From G963678095 sp963678095 (lineage in GTDB: Bacteria > Bacillota > Negativicutes > Selenomonadales > Selenomonadaceae), in the NCBI GenBank assembly GCA_963678095.2, contig OY782746.1:806001-870000 (forward strand): DNA of 64,000 nucleotides. The letters are read 5' to 3'. Of the stretch, positions 1-10,406 are shown one piece after another. The first letter of the stretch is position 1. Each line of letters opens with the position of its first letter. Under the pieces are notes generated by a model. That model worked only from the letters and a program-made list of their open reading frames with translations, had not been told where the DNA came from and did not search any database. The translations under genes and the position numbers were made by a program.

Positions 1-561
1 TCGGCAAAACAGTTTTCCCAGCTTGTCGAAGCCGGTGTGACAAGCTATCATCACAACATCGAAACTTCGCGCCGCTTCTTCCCCCAAATTTGCTCGACAC
101 ATACCTACGAAGATAAAATGCGCACGATTCGCTTGGCGCAGCAAGCTGGCCTTTGCGTCTGCTCCGGTGGCATCATCGGGCTTGGCGAAAACTGGGAAGA
201 TCGTCTGGACATGGCCGTAAATTTGGCAGAACTTGGCATAAAGTCCATTCCAATCAATGCTCTGATGGCTATTCCCGGCACCCAGCTTGAAAAGCAGTCG
301 CCGCTACCGGCAGCAGATATTTTACGCACGATTGCCTTCTTTCGCTACATTAATCCGGAAGCTAATATTCGCCTGGCTGCCGGGCGCAAACTGCTGCCAG
401 AAAACGGCGCCACCGCCTTCTTAGGCGGTGCCAGTGCCTCTATTACCGGCAATATGCTTACAACCTCCGGAACGACAATCCGTGAAGACATGGCCCTGCT
501 CAAAAAGCTTGGGTTTGATACCACTCCCTTGAGCCCTTCCAGCGCAGCAAATAAGTCCTAA
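1..561 (+). CDS. bioB: Biotin synthase BioB, C-terminal part (5' end outside window)
   Basis: The reading frame is open from base 1, so the gene is cut by the window edge and 186 residues are visible. BioB is a radical SAM enzyme that inserts sulfur into dethiobiotin. The N-terminal CxxxCxxC cluster motif is outside the window. The visible part has the BioB signatures SYHHNIETS, THTYEDKM, GGIIGLGENWEDR and NALMAIPGT, which shape the substrate and second Fe-S cluster pocket. Biotin is needed by the biotinylated decarboxylase carrier encoded at 53564-53944. The gene ends in a strong hairpin shared with the convergent neighbour. Family assignment is secure. Confidence 0.95.
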   Translation, partial: SAKQFSQLVEAGVTSYHHNIETSRRFFPQICSTHTYEDKMRTIRLAQQAGLCVCSGGIIGLGENWEDRLDMAVNLAELGIKSIPINALMAIPGTQLEKQSPLPAADILRTIAFFRYINPEANIRLAAGRKLLPENGATAFLGGASASITGNMLTTSGTTIREDMALLKKLGFDTTPLSPSSAANKS

Positions 562-600
562 AAAAATCCCGTTCCGATTTATACCGGAACGGGATTTTTT
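561..600. terminator. Bidirectional intrinsic terminator between bioB and the convergent gene
   Basis: A perfect 16-bp stem (561-576 with 585-600, loop 577-584) has six A on the left and six T on the right, so it works in both directions. It overlaps the last base of the bioB stop codon and the stop of the minus-strand gene ending at 599. Confidence 0.93.
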
Positions 601-1042
601 ATCGCTCATCAAAACTGCGCCAGCGACCTCTCAACATGCGCCAGGCACGTGGACGTCCGAGAATCTGCTCATAGGCAATCGCATTTAAAATAGCCTTGGC
701 ATGAATATCTGTCGTCTTTTGGTGCGGGGCGTTTCCCGCCTGCACTTTTGCCTGCGATTTTTCATAATTTGCCGGCTCTATCGGTTGGCGGGTACGTTTG
801 TCCGCAAGAAACTGTTGGTATTTGCTAACCGCTTCCGGCATTTCTTCTGGAATGACGGGAGTTGACTCCTGGTATACTCCCGGTTTTTTTTGCGGCGGCG
901 CCCCTTGAATGGGCGGGATTTTGATTTCAGGGACGCTCCGGTCTTTGGTGGGCAGCGTAGGTCTTTTCCCCTGACGCCCTTCCATCCGGTCAGATAAGAC
1001 CGCCACGGCCAAAAAAGCCAGAATAATAAATATCATTTCCAT
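599..1042 (-). CDS. Small membrane-anchored protein of unknown function, third gene after nfeD-floA
   Basis: A 147-residue protein I do not recognise. The first 17 residues are one hydrophobic helix (MEMIFIILAFLAVAVL), followed by a proline- and lysine-rich linker (about 25-75) and a more ordered basic C-terminus (about 105-147) containing AILNAIAYEQILGRPRAW. It begins 6 bases after the floA stop, so it is very likely co-transcribed and translationally coupled. Its position equals that of yqfB in the Bacillus yqeZ-yqfA-yqfB operon, but I see no clear homology. An anchored cytoplasmic partner of the FloA assembly is an inference from position only. Confidence 0.7.
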   Translation of the reverse strand: MEMIFIILAFLAVAVLSDRMEGRQGKRPTLPTKDRSVPEIKIPPIQGAPPQKKPGVYQESTPVIPEEMPEAVSKYQQFLADKRTRQPIEPANYEKSQAKVQAGNAPHQKTTDIHAKAILNAIAYEQILGRPRAWRMLRGRWRSFDER

Positions 1043-1048
1043 AATCGT

Positions 1049-2047
1049 TTACTTGACCGGCGGTGGAGCCTGTAACGCCCCATCAGATCCAGCCTTACTG
1101 ATCGCCCCGCGCATTTCTGTATCTGCCTGAATATTGTTCAGGTTGTAATAGTCCATGACGCCCAGCCGGCCTTCCCGCAGAGCCGCTGCCAAAGCATGCG
1201 GCACCTGCGCCTGTGCTTCAACGACCTTGGCTTCCATTTCCTGTGTATACGCCCGCATTTCCTGCTCCTTTGCCACAGCCATGGCCCGACGTTCTTCCGC
1301 CTTGGCCTGTGCAATGCGTTTATCGGCTTCCGCCTGATCGGTCAACAGTTCCGCACCGATATTGCGTCCGACATCGACATCGGCAATGTCAATCGACAGA
1401 ATTTCAAATGCCGTTCCAGCATCCAAACCTTTGCCAAGTACCGTTTTTGAAATATCATCCGGATTAGCCAGAACATCGGTGTGGCGCTCTGCCGAACCGA
1501 CCGTTGTGACAATCCCCTCGCCAACGCGGGCAATAATCGTCGGCTCTCCCGCCCCACCGACAAGGCGATCAATATTGGCCCGCACGGTAACCCTGGCCTT
1601 AATCTTGAGTTCGATCCCATTTTTCGCTACAGCCGAAACCGTTGGTGTCTCAATAACCTGAGGATTTACGCTCATTTGTACCGCCTGGAGCACATCACGG
1701 CCCGCTAGGTCAATCGCTGCCGATCGTTCAAAAGAAAGCGGGATTTCAGCCCGCTGTGCGGCAATCAGCGCATCAATCACCCGATCAACATTCCCGCCAG
1801 CAAGAAAATGTGCTTCCAGTTTATTAACGGAAACCTCCATGCCAGCCTTGGTTGCCTTAATCAACGGCAAAACAATCTTAATCGGCGGAACACGGCGCAA
1901 GCGCATGCCCACCAGCGTAAAAATACCTACGGATACATTGGCAGCCAGTGCCGAAATCCAAAGACCGAGCGGCACAAAGTGCAAAAAAACCATGACAGCC
2001 GCAATAATCAATACCAGCAAAAAACCTGATCCAAACAAAAGTTGCAT
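1049..2047 (-). CDS. floA: Flotillin-like protein FloA (YqfA family)
   Basis: A scaffold protein of functional membrane microdomains (332 residues, normal for FloA). An N-terminal hydrophobic segment (about 4-48) anchors it to the inner face of the membrane. An SPFH/PHB domain follows (about 50-200). A long Ala/Glu-rich coiled coil (about 235-290, with [19 protein letters not shown]) drives oligomerisation. It lies 41 bases downstream of nfeD, its usual partner. The start is the ATG before QLLFGSG. Family assignment is firm; the membrane-organising role is known from Bacillus FloA. Confidence 0.95.
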   Translation of the reverse strand: MQLLFGSGFLLVLIIAAVMVFLHFVPLGLWISALAANVSVGIFTLVGMRLRRVPPIKIVLPLIKATKAGMEVSVNKLEAHFLAGGNVDRVIDALIAAQRAEIPLSFERSAAIDLAGRDVLQAVQMSVNPQVIETPTVSAVAKNGIELKIKARVTVRANIDRLVGGAGEPTIIARVGEGIVTTVGSAERHTDVLANPDDISKTVLGKGLDAGTAFEILSIDIADVDVGRNIGAELLTDQAEADKRIAQAKAEERRAMAVAKEQEMRAYTQEMEAKVVEAQAQVPHALAAALREGRLGVMDYYNLNNIQADTEMRGAISKAGSDGALQAPPPVK

Positions 2048-2088
2048 AAGATCCCCTCTTCTTTTATAAATTCAGTCGCAGCCATTCT

Positions 2089-2721
2089 TTACTCGCTGCG
2101 ACGGACAACCACCCGGCTGCCGTTTACGGCTATTACACGGACGGTTTCTCCTTTTTTGATGAACATCCCCTCAGAAACAACATCCACCGGCGTCCCCTCG
2201 AGCAAAGCCGTCCCCGCTGGATGCAGTTCGGTCAGTACCGTTCCCGTGCAGCCAATGAGCATCCGCTTATCCGTTGCCGAGACATAGCCCTGTCTGTTGC
2301 TTGTCATATCACTGAGAACAATTTTTTTCCACATACGGCTCGACGGCAACCGCTTTATGAGAATTGCAAATACCAGCCCTGATAAAAGAACTGACAGCAG
2401 CAGCATATAAATCGCCCCGATATCTCCGCCCATGGCCAGAATCAAACTGTAAAACATGGCGGCAATTCCGATTCCGGCAAAAAGACCTGCGCCCGGCGTC
2501 AGCATCTCAATGACAATGCACAGTATTCCGGCCAAAAATAGCGCAATATGATAGAAACTCACCAGCCCTTTGACATACATGCCGCCGAAAAAAATTCCGG
2601 CAGCGACAACGCCCAGCAGCGCTCCCAAACCCATACCGCCGGTCTTGATTTCAACAAGTAGCGATAATACGATGACTGCCACCAACAGAATCTGCACCGC
2701 TGGCATCCCGACAAATTCCAT
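2089..2721 (-). CDS. nfeD: NfeD-like membrane protein (short type)
   Basis: A polytopic membrane protein with about four helices (residues 5-145) and a C-terminal soluble OB-fold domain (about 150-210). It lacks the ClpP-like serine protease domain of long NfeD proteins, so it is the short form that accompanies flotillins. I chose the ATG at 2721 because an AAAGGAGG ribosome site lies 8 bases upstream; a GTG three codons earlier overlaps that site. The first gene of the nfeD-floA operon. The exact biochemical role of NfeD is not settled. Confidence 0.9.
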   Translation of the reverse strand: MEFVGMPAVQILLVAVIVLSLLVEIKTGGMGLGALLGVVAAGIFFGGMYVKGLVSFYHIALFLAGILCIVIEMLTPGAGLFAGIGIAAMFYSLILAMGGDIGAIYMLLLSVLLSGLVFAILIKRLPSSRMWKKIVLSDMTSNRQGYVSATDKRMLIGCTGTVLTELHPAGTALLEGTPVDVVSEGMFIKKGETVRVIAVNGSRVVVRRSE

Positions 2722-2826
2722 CTGCCTCACCTCCTTTGCATCTCTTTGTTCCTGCTTACTTTAAGGTATTCCATGCCACGCAATAAAATACCTGCATTTT
2801 AAAAACATGGCGGCTGACTGCATAAA

Positions 2827-2866
2827 AATAAAGCATTACAGAAGACATCTTCTGCAATGCTTTATT
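2827..2866 (-). terminator. Terminator of the rpsU-yqeY operon
   Basis: A 19-bp nearly perfect stem (2827-2845 with 2848-2866, one wobble pair) lies just after the yqeY stop on the minus strand and is followed by T-rich sequence (ATTTTTATG). It separates this operon from nfeD. Confidence 0.85.
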
Positions 2867-2878
2867 ACTTGCTTTATT

Positions 2879-3331
2879 TTATTGATTCAACATCTCACGA
2901 ACGATGGTATTTACCAGCTTGCCATCAGCTCGTCCCTTGACTTTCGGCATCAACAGCGCCATAACTTTGCCCATTTCCTTGGCTGAAACAGCACCGCTGC
3001 CGGTTACCGCTTCCTGAACCAAAGTACGAACAGCCTCTTCTGAGAGCTGTTCCGGCAAATACGCCATCAGTACAGCAATTTCAGCTTCTGTTTGGGCAAC
3101 GAGGTCCTCACGGCCACCTTTTTTGAATTCCTCAGCGGAATCGCGGCGCATTTTTACCTCTTTGCTGATGATATCAAGAACCGCGGCATCGTCGAGCTCT
3201 TTTTTTCCATCAATTTCAATCTGCTTTATTGCCGACCGGACCATGCGGATGACGGACAAACGCTGTTTGCCTTCCTCCTTAGCCTTCATAGCCGTTTTCA
3301 TGTCTTCTGTCAACTGTTCTTTAAGCGACAT
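2879..3331 (-). CDS. yqeY: GatB/YqeY domain protein
   Basis: A 150-residue stand-alone YqeY protein, related to the C-terminal tRNA-binding domain of amidotransferase GatB. The family fold is two helical bundles, seen here in MSLKEQLTEDMKTAMKAKE and the C-terminal MGKVMALLMPKVKGRADG. A role on tRNA is suggested by family membership, not shown. It starts at ATG with a GGAGG site, 20 bases after rpsU, and ends at a strong terminator, so rpsU-yqeY forms a small operon, as in many Firmicutes. Confidence 0.93.
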   Translation of the reverse strand: MSLKEQLTEDMKTAMKAKEEGKQRLSVIRMVRSAIKQIEIDGKKELDDAAVLDIISKEVKMRRDSAEEFKKGGREDLVAQTEAEIAVLMAYLPEQLSEEAVRTLVQEAVTGSGAVSAKEMGKVMALLMPKVKGRADGKLVNTIVREMLNQ

Positions 3332-3351
3332 ATGAATTACCTCCGAATCAA

Positions 3352-3531
3352 TTAAGCCTTGAATTTGCGTTTACGCGCAGCTTCGGACTTCTTCTTGCGT
3401 TTGACACTAGGTTTTTCATAATGTTCGCGTTTTCTGACTTCAGCCAAAGTACCAGCTTTTTGGCAGGTACGCTTAAATCTGCGGAGTGCACTATCAATCG
3501 TTTCGTTTTTACCAACTTTAACTTCTGACAT
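3352..3531 (-). CDS. rpsU: 30S ribosomal protein bS21
   Basis: A 59-residue basic protein of the small subunit platform, near the anti-Shine-Dalgarno end of 16S rRNA. It begins [19 protein letters not shown] and ends in the Lys/Arg-rich tail [12 protein letters not shown], typical for S21. It falls under a 60-residue cutoff, and a longer open frame over the same bases (3348-3551, out of phase) is only its shadow. The start is ATG at 3531, preceded by a GGAGGGGGG site. The promoter is at 3591-3620. It is co-transcribed with yqeY. Confidence 0.96.
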   Translation of the reverse strand: MSEVKVGKNETIDSALRRFKRTCQKAGTLAEVRKREHYEKPSVKRKKKSEAARKRKFKA

Positions 3532-3590
3532 CTATTTTTCCCCCCCTCCACTTGACATGGGAGTGTATTATTGCATCACTACACCTGACC

Positions 3591-3620
3591 ATTATACATG
3601 AATCGGCCGTTTATTGTCAA
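3591..3620 (-). promoter_or_regulatory. Sigma-A-type promoter of rpsU-yqeY
   Basis: On the minus strand TTGACA (3620-3615), an 18-base spacer and TATAAT (3596-3591) form consensus elements. They lie directly after the hinT stop and about 60 bases before the rpsU start. Confidence 0.9.
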
Positions 3621-3623
3621 CCA

Positions 3624-3974
3624 TCAGCCCGGTGGCCAAGTCATAGCCCGCCCCCCCAATAAATGAAAATGGAGATGTGGGACGGTTTGACCGCCCTCGG
3701 TGCCCGTATTTACTACAACACGAAACCCCTTTTCCTTCAGGTTAAGATCACAGACCAGCTGAGGAATAACCTCCGTTATAATATGGGTGATCAGGGCCTG
3801 ATCTTCAGGTTTAACAGCCATTAAATCCGCCAGGTGTTTTTTCGGCACGACGAGCACATGAACGGGAGCCTGCGGTGCAAGATCCTTAAATGCTACGACG
3901 TCTTGATCTTCATAGACAAGCGCCGCCGGAATTTCCTTGCGGGCAATCCGGCAAAAAATGCAATCCTCTGACAT
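3624..3974 (-). CDS. hinT: HIT-family nucleotide phosphoramidase (HinT)
   Basis: A 116-residue histidine-triad protein that hydrolyses purine nucleoside phosphoramidates such as AMP-lysine. The catalytic triad motif is HLHFHLLGG near the C-terminus. N-terminal Cys pairs in DCIFCRIARKEIP are those found in many bacterial HIT proteins. ATG start with an AGGAGG site. It lies between mtaB and rpsU as in many Firmicutes. The promoter of rpsU begins at its stop, so the two are probably separately controlled. Confidence 0.95.
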   Translation of the reverse strand: MSEDCIFCRIARKEIPAALVYEDQDVVAFKDLAPQAPVHVLVVPKKHLADLMAVKPEDQALITHIITEVIPQLVCDLNLKEKGFRVVVNTGTEGGQTVPHLHFHLLGGRAMTWPPG

Positions 3975-4069
3975 AAATGCACCTCCTCTCGAAAAAAACA
4001 GACAAAAAATTATCTATGTTACAATATCTAATTTCTTTTTTTTTTCGAAATACCTGCCTGAAAAAAAAA

Positions 4070-5368
4070 TTAGCAAAGTTCACCCCAAAGACCATCTTTA
4101 TATAGTTTGGTCAACAGAACACGATATATTTCCCCACAGCGAATATCACCCGAGGCATAAATGCGGATATAATTATCCGTCAGACCATTAAAAATTCCAT
4201 CCTGATTTGTTTCAAACAAGACCTCTGCCTGCTGTTTGATAAACGTGTGATGAAACTGGTCTGTCTTTTTCGCAGCCAGCTGCTGCATCTTATGCGCCCG
4301 CTCCTTTTTCACAGGTTCTGGAACCTGATCTATCATCAAGGCCGCCGGCGTCCCATCTCGTCTTGAATAAGGGAAAACGTGCATTTTGGCAAAATTCATC
4401 CGTTCAACAAAGGCTAGACCTTCGGCAAACATCGCCTCCGTTTCCCCGGGAAAACCAACAATGATATCCGTGGATACGGCAATTCCGGGAACCGACTTTT
4501 CGATCTTGTCAACCACCGCAGCAAACTCAGTGGTCGTATAATGCCGATTCATCGCCTTTAATACCTGATCCTGTCCAGCTTGCAGCGGCAAATGAAGATG
4601 CCGGCTAAAACGCTTGTCCTCACACATCAAGGCAAACAATTCAGCAGAAAGCTCTATCGACTCCAAAGAACCCAGGCGCAGGCGCTTGAGATTAGGCACG
4701 GCAAGAACCGTCCGCACCGCATCCACCAAAGAGACTGGCTCTTCAAGATCACGGCCATAAGCACCCAAATGAATTCCGGTCAGCACAATTTCCTTGAAGC
4801 CTGCGGCAACCAGCTTCTCGGCCTCCGCCTTAAGACTCGACAATTGACGCGAGCGCAAGGGACCGCGGGTGTAAGGAATAATACAATAAGAACAAAAATT
4901 TGTACACCCCTCCTGAATTTTCAAAAAAGCCCGGGTCCGTTCCGGCATGTCAAAGAGCGGGATATCCTCAAACTCTTTGGCCTGCATAATATCGGCCACA
5001 GCTTCTACCTGCCGATTTTCACGGGCTGCCTGTTCGACAAGAGCAACAATTCGCCCGCGTTCCTTAGTCCCGATGACAACGCGCACACCTTCCATAGCCC
5101 GGATCGTCTCTGGATCGAGCTGTGAATAGCAGCCCGTCACCGCAATAATGCCTTGCGGATTCAGACGCTGCGCCCGGCGAATCAGCTGCCGTGATTTTTT
5201 TTCGCCAAGGTTTGTCACCGAACAGGTATTGATAATATAAAAATCCGCTTGCTCGTCAAACGGTACAATTTCGTAATTTTCTTTTTTGAACAGGCCCTCC
5301 ATGACCTCAGTCTCAAACTGATTGACTTTACAGCCCAGTGTTGTTAATGCAACTTTTGCCAAACTCAC
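4070..5368 (-). CDS. mtaB: tRNA t6A37 methylthiotransferase MtaB
   Basis: A radical SAM enzyme that converts t6A37 to ms2t6A37 in tRNAs reading ANN codons. About 432 residues. The N-terminal UPF0004 domain has Cys residues in TTLGCKVNQFE, INTCSVTN and GCYSQ, which bind the auxiliary cluster. The radical SAM cluster motif is CTNFCSYC (about residue 145). A TRAM-like RNA-binding segment closes the protein. The frame is open 174 bases further upstream, but that part overlaps rsmE. I chose GTG at 5368: it overlaps the rsmE stop as GTGA and has AGGAGGAAGGAG in front. A TTG two codons later is the alternative. Confidence 0.94.
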   Translation of the reverse strand: MSLAKVALTTLGCKVNQFETEVMEGLFKKENYEIVPFDEQADFYIINTCSVTNLGEKKSRQLIRRAQRLNPQGIIAVTGCYSQLDPETIRAMEGVRVVIGTKERGRIVALVEQAARENRQVEAVADIMQAKEFEDIPLFDMPERTRAFLKIQEGCTNFCSYCIIPYTRGPLRSRQLSSLKAEAEKLVAAGFKEIVLTGIHLGAYGRDLEEPVSLVDAVRTVLAVPNLKRLRLGSLESIELSAELFALMCEDKRFSRHLHLPLQAGQDQVLKAMNRHYTTTEFAAVVDKIEKSVPGIAVSTDIIVGFPGETEAMFAEGLAFVERMNFAKMHVFPYSRRDGTPAALMIDQVPEPVKKERAHKMQQLAAKKTDQFHHTFIKQQAEVLFETNQDGIFNGLTDNYIRIYASGDIRCGEIYRVLLTKLYKDGLWGELC

Positions 5369-6105
5369 TTGCTCCTTCCTCCTAGATCGCCTTTGGCGTA
5401 CAACAAAACACTCAGTGCCGCCAGCGCCGCCGTTTCCGTACGCAAAATCCGCGGCCCCATCGTTACCGTCTGCACATCGTTTTGGCGACAGAGAGAAACC
5501 TCCGCCGGTGAAAACCCGCCTTCTGGTCCCACAAGCACACAAAAGCGGTGGGCCTCGCTGGAGGCAAAGAATTCCCGGATTGGCTGATCGGCTTCCCCTT
5601 CATAACACATAAACAGGGAAGCTGCTTCACTATTTTCCAGTACTTCCTCCAGTGACATAACCCTTTCGACAACCGGCTGCAGAGTTCGGCCACATTGCTT
5701 CGCCGCTTCATCTGCTATTTTTTGCCATTTTTTTTGCCGGGAAACACGCTTGGCTTCATCGTACTTCACAACACAGTTTGCTGCCGCCACCGGAATAATC
5801 CGGCTAACGCCAAGTTCAACCGCCTTTTGTACAATAAAATCCATCTTGTCTCCCTTTGGCAGTGACTGAGCCAGCGTGACTTCAATCGGCGGCTCGGTAT
5901 CAGCCCTCAAATGCTTTCCGAGTCGCAGAAGAAGATGATCTTCCGCTAAGGATATAATTTCCGTTTCCGCTACCTGACGCAGGGAATCGACCACAACTAA
6001 CTTCTGGCCAACCTTAGCCCTAAGGACATGGATGATATGATGCGCGTCCGATCCGGCAATTTTGATTTCTTCCTGCAGTTCGCCGCTAATAAATACCCGT
6101 CTCAC
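5365..6105 (-). CDS. rsmE: 16S rRNA m3U1498 methyltransferase RsmE
   Basis: A 246-residue SPOUT-class methyltransferase acting on U1498 of 16S rRNA. An N-terminal PUA-like RNA-binding part is followed by the trefoil-knot domain with the SAM-pocket motifs LVGPEGGFSPAEV and LRTETAALAALS. It starts with GTG at 6105, overlapping the prmA stop by four bases (GTGA), with GGGAGG nine bases upstream. The overlaps at both ends show tight translational coupling with prmA and mtaB. Confidence 0.95.
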   Translation of the reverse strand: MRRVFISGELQEEIKIAGSDAHHIIHVLRAKVGQKLVVVDSLRQVAETEIISLAEDHLLLRLGKHLRADTEPPIEVTLAQSLPKGDKMDFIVQKAVELGVSRIIPVAAANCVVKYDEAKRVSRQKKWQKIADEAAKQCGRTLQPVVERVMSLEEVLENSEAASLFMCYEGEADQPIREFFASSEAHRFCVLVGPEGGFSPAEVSLCRQNDVQTVTMGPRILRTETAALAALSVLLYAKGDLGGRSK

Positions 6106-7046
6106 GCGTCAGAGCCTCCCTGGTGAATGACCATGGCCGCCCAGCCGCCCTCTTCGATAACCTTGTCAATCGTAAAACCGTGGGCTATGACAGCTGCCGT
6201 GACATCGGCGATACGGTCATTAATGATGCCACTGGCGAGCAGTGTACCGCCGGGATTCAGTTTTTTACTGACATCTCCCAGCAGCCGGATAATGATATCG
6301 GCTACGATATTGGCAATGATCAGATCCGCCCGGCCTTCGGTGTTTTGCAGCAGATCACTCTGCCCCGTACTGACAATATGTTCGACCTGATTAATCGCAA
6401 TATTTTCACCAGCAACGCGAACCGCCAGCGGATCAAAGTCCACTGCACAGACTTCTGCCGCTCCCAGTTTGGCGGCGGCGATAGCCAGGACGCCAGAACC
6501 CGTGCCGACATCAAACACCCGCATCCCTGGCCGTACAATATCTTCCAGTGCCCGTACGCACATGGAAGTAGTCGGATGCGTACCCGTACCAAAAGCCATC
6601 CCCGGATCAAGTTCAATGATGAGCTCATCTTTACCCGCCGTATAGGTTTCCCAGGAGGGCTTCACCACAATGCGCTCCCCAATTTTTTCTGGATGGTAAT
6701 ACGCTTTCCACGTCTCTGACCAGTCTTCATCCTGTATTTCAGCACAGATGATATCACCTAGCCCTTTGTCTACATTATGTCCAGCCAGAGAATCAACCTC
6801 GCGTTCAAAGGCTCGAAGTTTTTCTTCAAGCCCCTCATCCGCCGGTAGATAGGCTTTGACCGTAACCACTTCTGTATTGACAGCTTCCGGAATATCCGTG
6901 TAATCCCAGATTCCCGATGAGCGGTATGTATTGACGAGTTTCGGATCTTCGATCACCACCCCCGAAGCTCCCAAATCATGAAAAATTTCCGCTATAAACT
7001 CCGTTGCCTCATGGGTTGTGCTTATGCTAACCTCGGCCCATTTCAC
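6102..7046 (-). CDS. prmA: Ribosomal protein L11 methyltransferase PrmA
   Basis: Methylates lysines and the N-terminus of ribosomal protein L11. 314 residues, normal length. A substrate-recognition N-terminal domain is followed by a class I SAM fold with LDPGMAFGTGTHPTTSMC and DVGTGSGVLAIAAAKLGA, and the NIVADIII catalytic loop. The frame is open upstream to 7130, but the GTG at 7046 (protein beginning VKWAEVSIS) has a GAGGAG site nine bases before it and matches where PrmA homologues begin. Part of the heat-shock cluster. Confidence 0.93.
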   Translation of the reverse strand: MKWAEVSISTTHEATEFIAEIFHDLGASGVVIEDPKLVNTYRSSGIWDYTDIPEAVNTEVVTVKAYLPADEGLEEKLRAFEREVDSLAGHNVDKGLGDIICAEIQDEDWSETWKAYYHPEKIGERIVVKPSWETYTAGKDELIIELDPGMAFGTGTHPTTSMCVRALEDIVRPGMRVFDVGTGSGVLAIAAAKLGAAEVCAVDFDPLAVRVAGENIAINQVEHIVSTGQSDLLQNTEGRADLIIANIVADIIIRLLGDVSKKLNPGGTLLASGIINDRIADVTAAVIAHGFTIDKVIEEGGWAAMVIHQGGSDA

Positions 7047-7194
7047 AAAACATCGCTCCTCGCATTTTACTTTTGTCACGTAAACAAGCAGGGCCGAGGA
7101 ATCCGCGGCAAAAATTATTTTGCGCATCAAATATCCTCGGCTGCCGTATGATCTTGGATTTCATTATAAGTCAAAATCTCATTTTAAACAATAT

Positions 7195-7221
7195 AACCCG
7201 GACAAAGAAAATGCCCGGGCT
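7195..7221 (-). terminator. Weak terminator-like hairpin after dnaJ
   Basis: A 7-bp GC-rich stem (7195-7201 with 7215-7221, 13-base loop) is followed on the minus strand by ATATTGTTT. The tract is imperfect, so partial termination between dnaJ and prmA is more likely than full termination. Confidence 0.5.
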
Positions 7222-7227
7222 AGCTGC

Positions 7228-8376
7228 TTATTGAAAGAATTTTTTCAGCGTATCCGTCCAGCTTGTCTGTTCCGGATTGACGTTGTCGCCGCTCTCGGCC
7301 GCAAATTGCTGTAAGAGCTCTTTTTGCTTGGCGCTCAGTTTTTGCGGTGTCAGAACCTTAACCCTGACATGCTGATCGCCCCGTCCCTGTCCACGCAAGA
7401 AGGGGATGCCTGCTCCCTTGAGGCGCAGGACTTTCCCGGACTGGATTCCAGCCGGAATCGTCAGTTCAACTTTTCCGTCCAGTGTCGGAACTTCAACCTT
7501 ATCGCCAAGTGCCGCCTGAACAAAAGAAATCGGCACCTCACAGAGCACATCAGCACCATCACGCTGAAACAGCTTATGTGTTTTGACAAAAATATACACA
7601 TAGAGATCGCCCGGGCCGCCGCCGCGAATACCAGCTTCGCCTTCTCCGGTTACGCGGATGCGAGAACCATTGTCAACCCCGGCAGGAATTTTCACATTGA
7701 TCTTGCGGGTCACGCGCTTTGTTCCCTTGCCGCCGCAGTCCTTACAAGGCGTTTTGATGATTTTTCCCGTGCCACTGCAGCGTTCGCAAGTTCTGGCGTT
7801 GACCATCCGGCCAAACGGCGTGTTTTGGGCATATTGAACCTGCCCGGAGCCATGACATTGTGGGCACTCCTCCGGATGCGTTCCTGCTGCTGCACCGCTG
7901 CCATGGCAGCTTTTGCATTCCTCTGTGCGGGGAACACTGAGTTCTGCTTCTTTACCAAAGGCTGCTTCTTCAAACGAAATCTCCAGATCATAGCGCAGAT
8001 CACTGCCGCGTTCTGGTCCCGGACGGCGTGAGCCTCGCCCTCCGCCACCAAAAAACATATCAAAGATATCACCGAAACCACCGGCATCGCCACCGCCGAA
8101 ACCACCAAAACCACCGAATCCACCGGCTCCGCCGCCAGCTGATCCATCAAAGGCCGCATGGCCGAATTGATCATACTGGGCTTTCTTTTGCGCATCCGAC
8201 AACACTTCGTAAGCTTCATTTACTTCCTTAAATTTCGCTTCGGCTTCCTGTTTCTTGTCAGGATTTAAGTCCGGATGATACTTACGTGCCATCTTCTTAA
8301 ATGCTTTTTTTATATCCGTCTCTGAAGCGTTTTTATCAACACCCAGGACTTCATAATAATCGCGCTTATTACTCAC
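7228..8376 (-). CDS. dnaJ: Chaperone protein DnaJ
   Basis: Type I Hsp40 co-chaperone that stimulates DnaK ATPase and delivers unfolded clients. 382 residues with all domains: J domain (about 5-70, with the YHPDLN HPD motif), Gly/Phe-rich linker (about 75-125), four zinc repeats ([32 protein letters not shown]; about 145-215) and C-terminal client-binding beta domains. It starts at GTG 8376 with GGTGG upstream. It follows dnaK after a 113-base gap that holds a perfect hairpin. Confidence 0.97.
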   Translation of the reverse strand: MSNKRDYYEVLGVDKNASETDIKKAFKKMARKYHPDLNPDKKQEAEAKFKEVNEAYEVLSDAQKKAQYDQFGHAAFDGSAGGGAGGFGGFGGFGGGDAGGFGDIFDMFFGGGGRGSRRPGPERGSDLRYDLEISFEEAAFGKEAELSVPRTEECKSCHGSGAAAGTHPEECPQCHGSGQVQYAQNTPFGRMVNARTCERCSGTGKIIKTPCKDCGGKGTKRVTRKINVKIPAGVDNGSRIRVTGEGEAGIRGGGPGDLYVYIFVKTHKLFQRDGADVLCEVPISFVQAALGDKVEVPTLDGKVELTIPAGIQSGKVLRLKGAGIPFLRGQGRGDQHVRVKVLTPQKLSAKQKELLQQFAAESGDNVNPEQTSWTDTLKKFFQ

Positions 8377-8411
8377 TTTGCACCACCTAAACTTTTAAAC
8401 TTAAATTAACG

Positions 8412-8443
8412 GATGACTCCGGCTGACAGCAGCCGGAGTCATC
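8412..8443 (-). other. Perfect 14-bp hairpin in the dnaK-dnaJ gap
   Basis: GATGACTCCGGCTG (8412-8425) pairs exactly with 8430-8443 around a 4-base loop. On the minus strand it is followed by CGTTAATTTAAGTTT, a poor U-tract. It may act as a partial terminator or as a 3' stabiliser of dnaK mRNA, setting the DnaK:DnaJ ratio. That role is inferred. Confidence 0.75.
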
Positions 8444-8489
8444 TATTTCCCTGCTGACAGACCACCCGAGGGCAGAATTTTATCAGCTC

Positions 8490-10370
<1,881 letters not shown>

Positions 10371-10406
10371 CTATCTATATTTCTTTTATCATAATCCAAC
10401 TAGGAA

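Noticed and set aside
3348..3551. A 67-codon frame over the rpsU region
   Set aside because: It is out of phase with the 59-residue S21 gene at 3352-3531, which has a ribosome site and full S21 sequence.
5369..5542. N-terminal extension of MtaB
   Set aside because: It lies wholly inside rsmE and has no homology to MtaB; the GTG at 5368 has a strong ribosome site and overlaps the rsmE stop.
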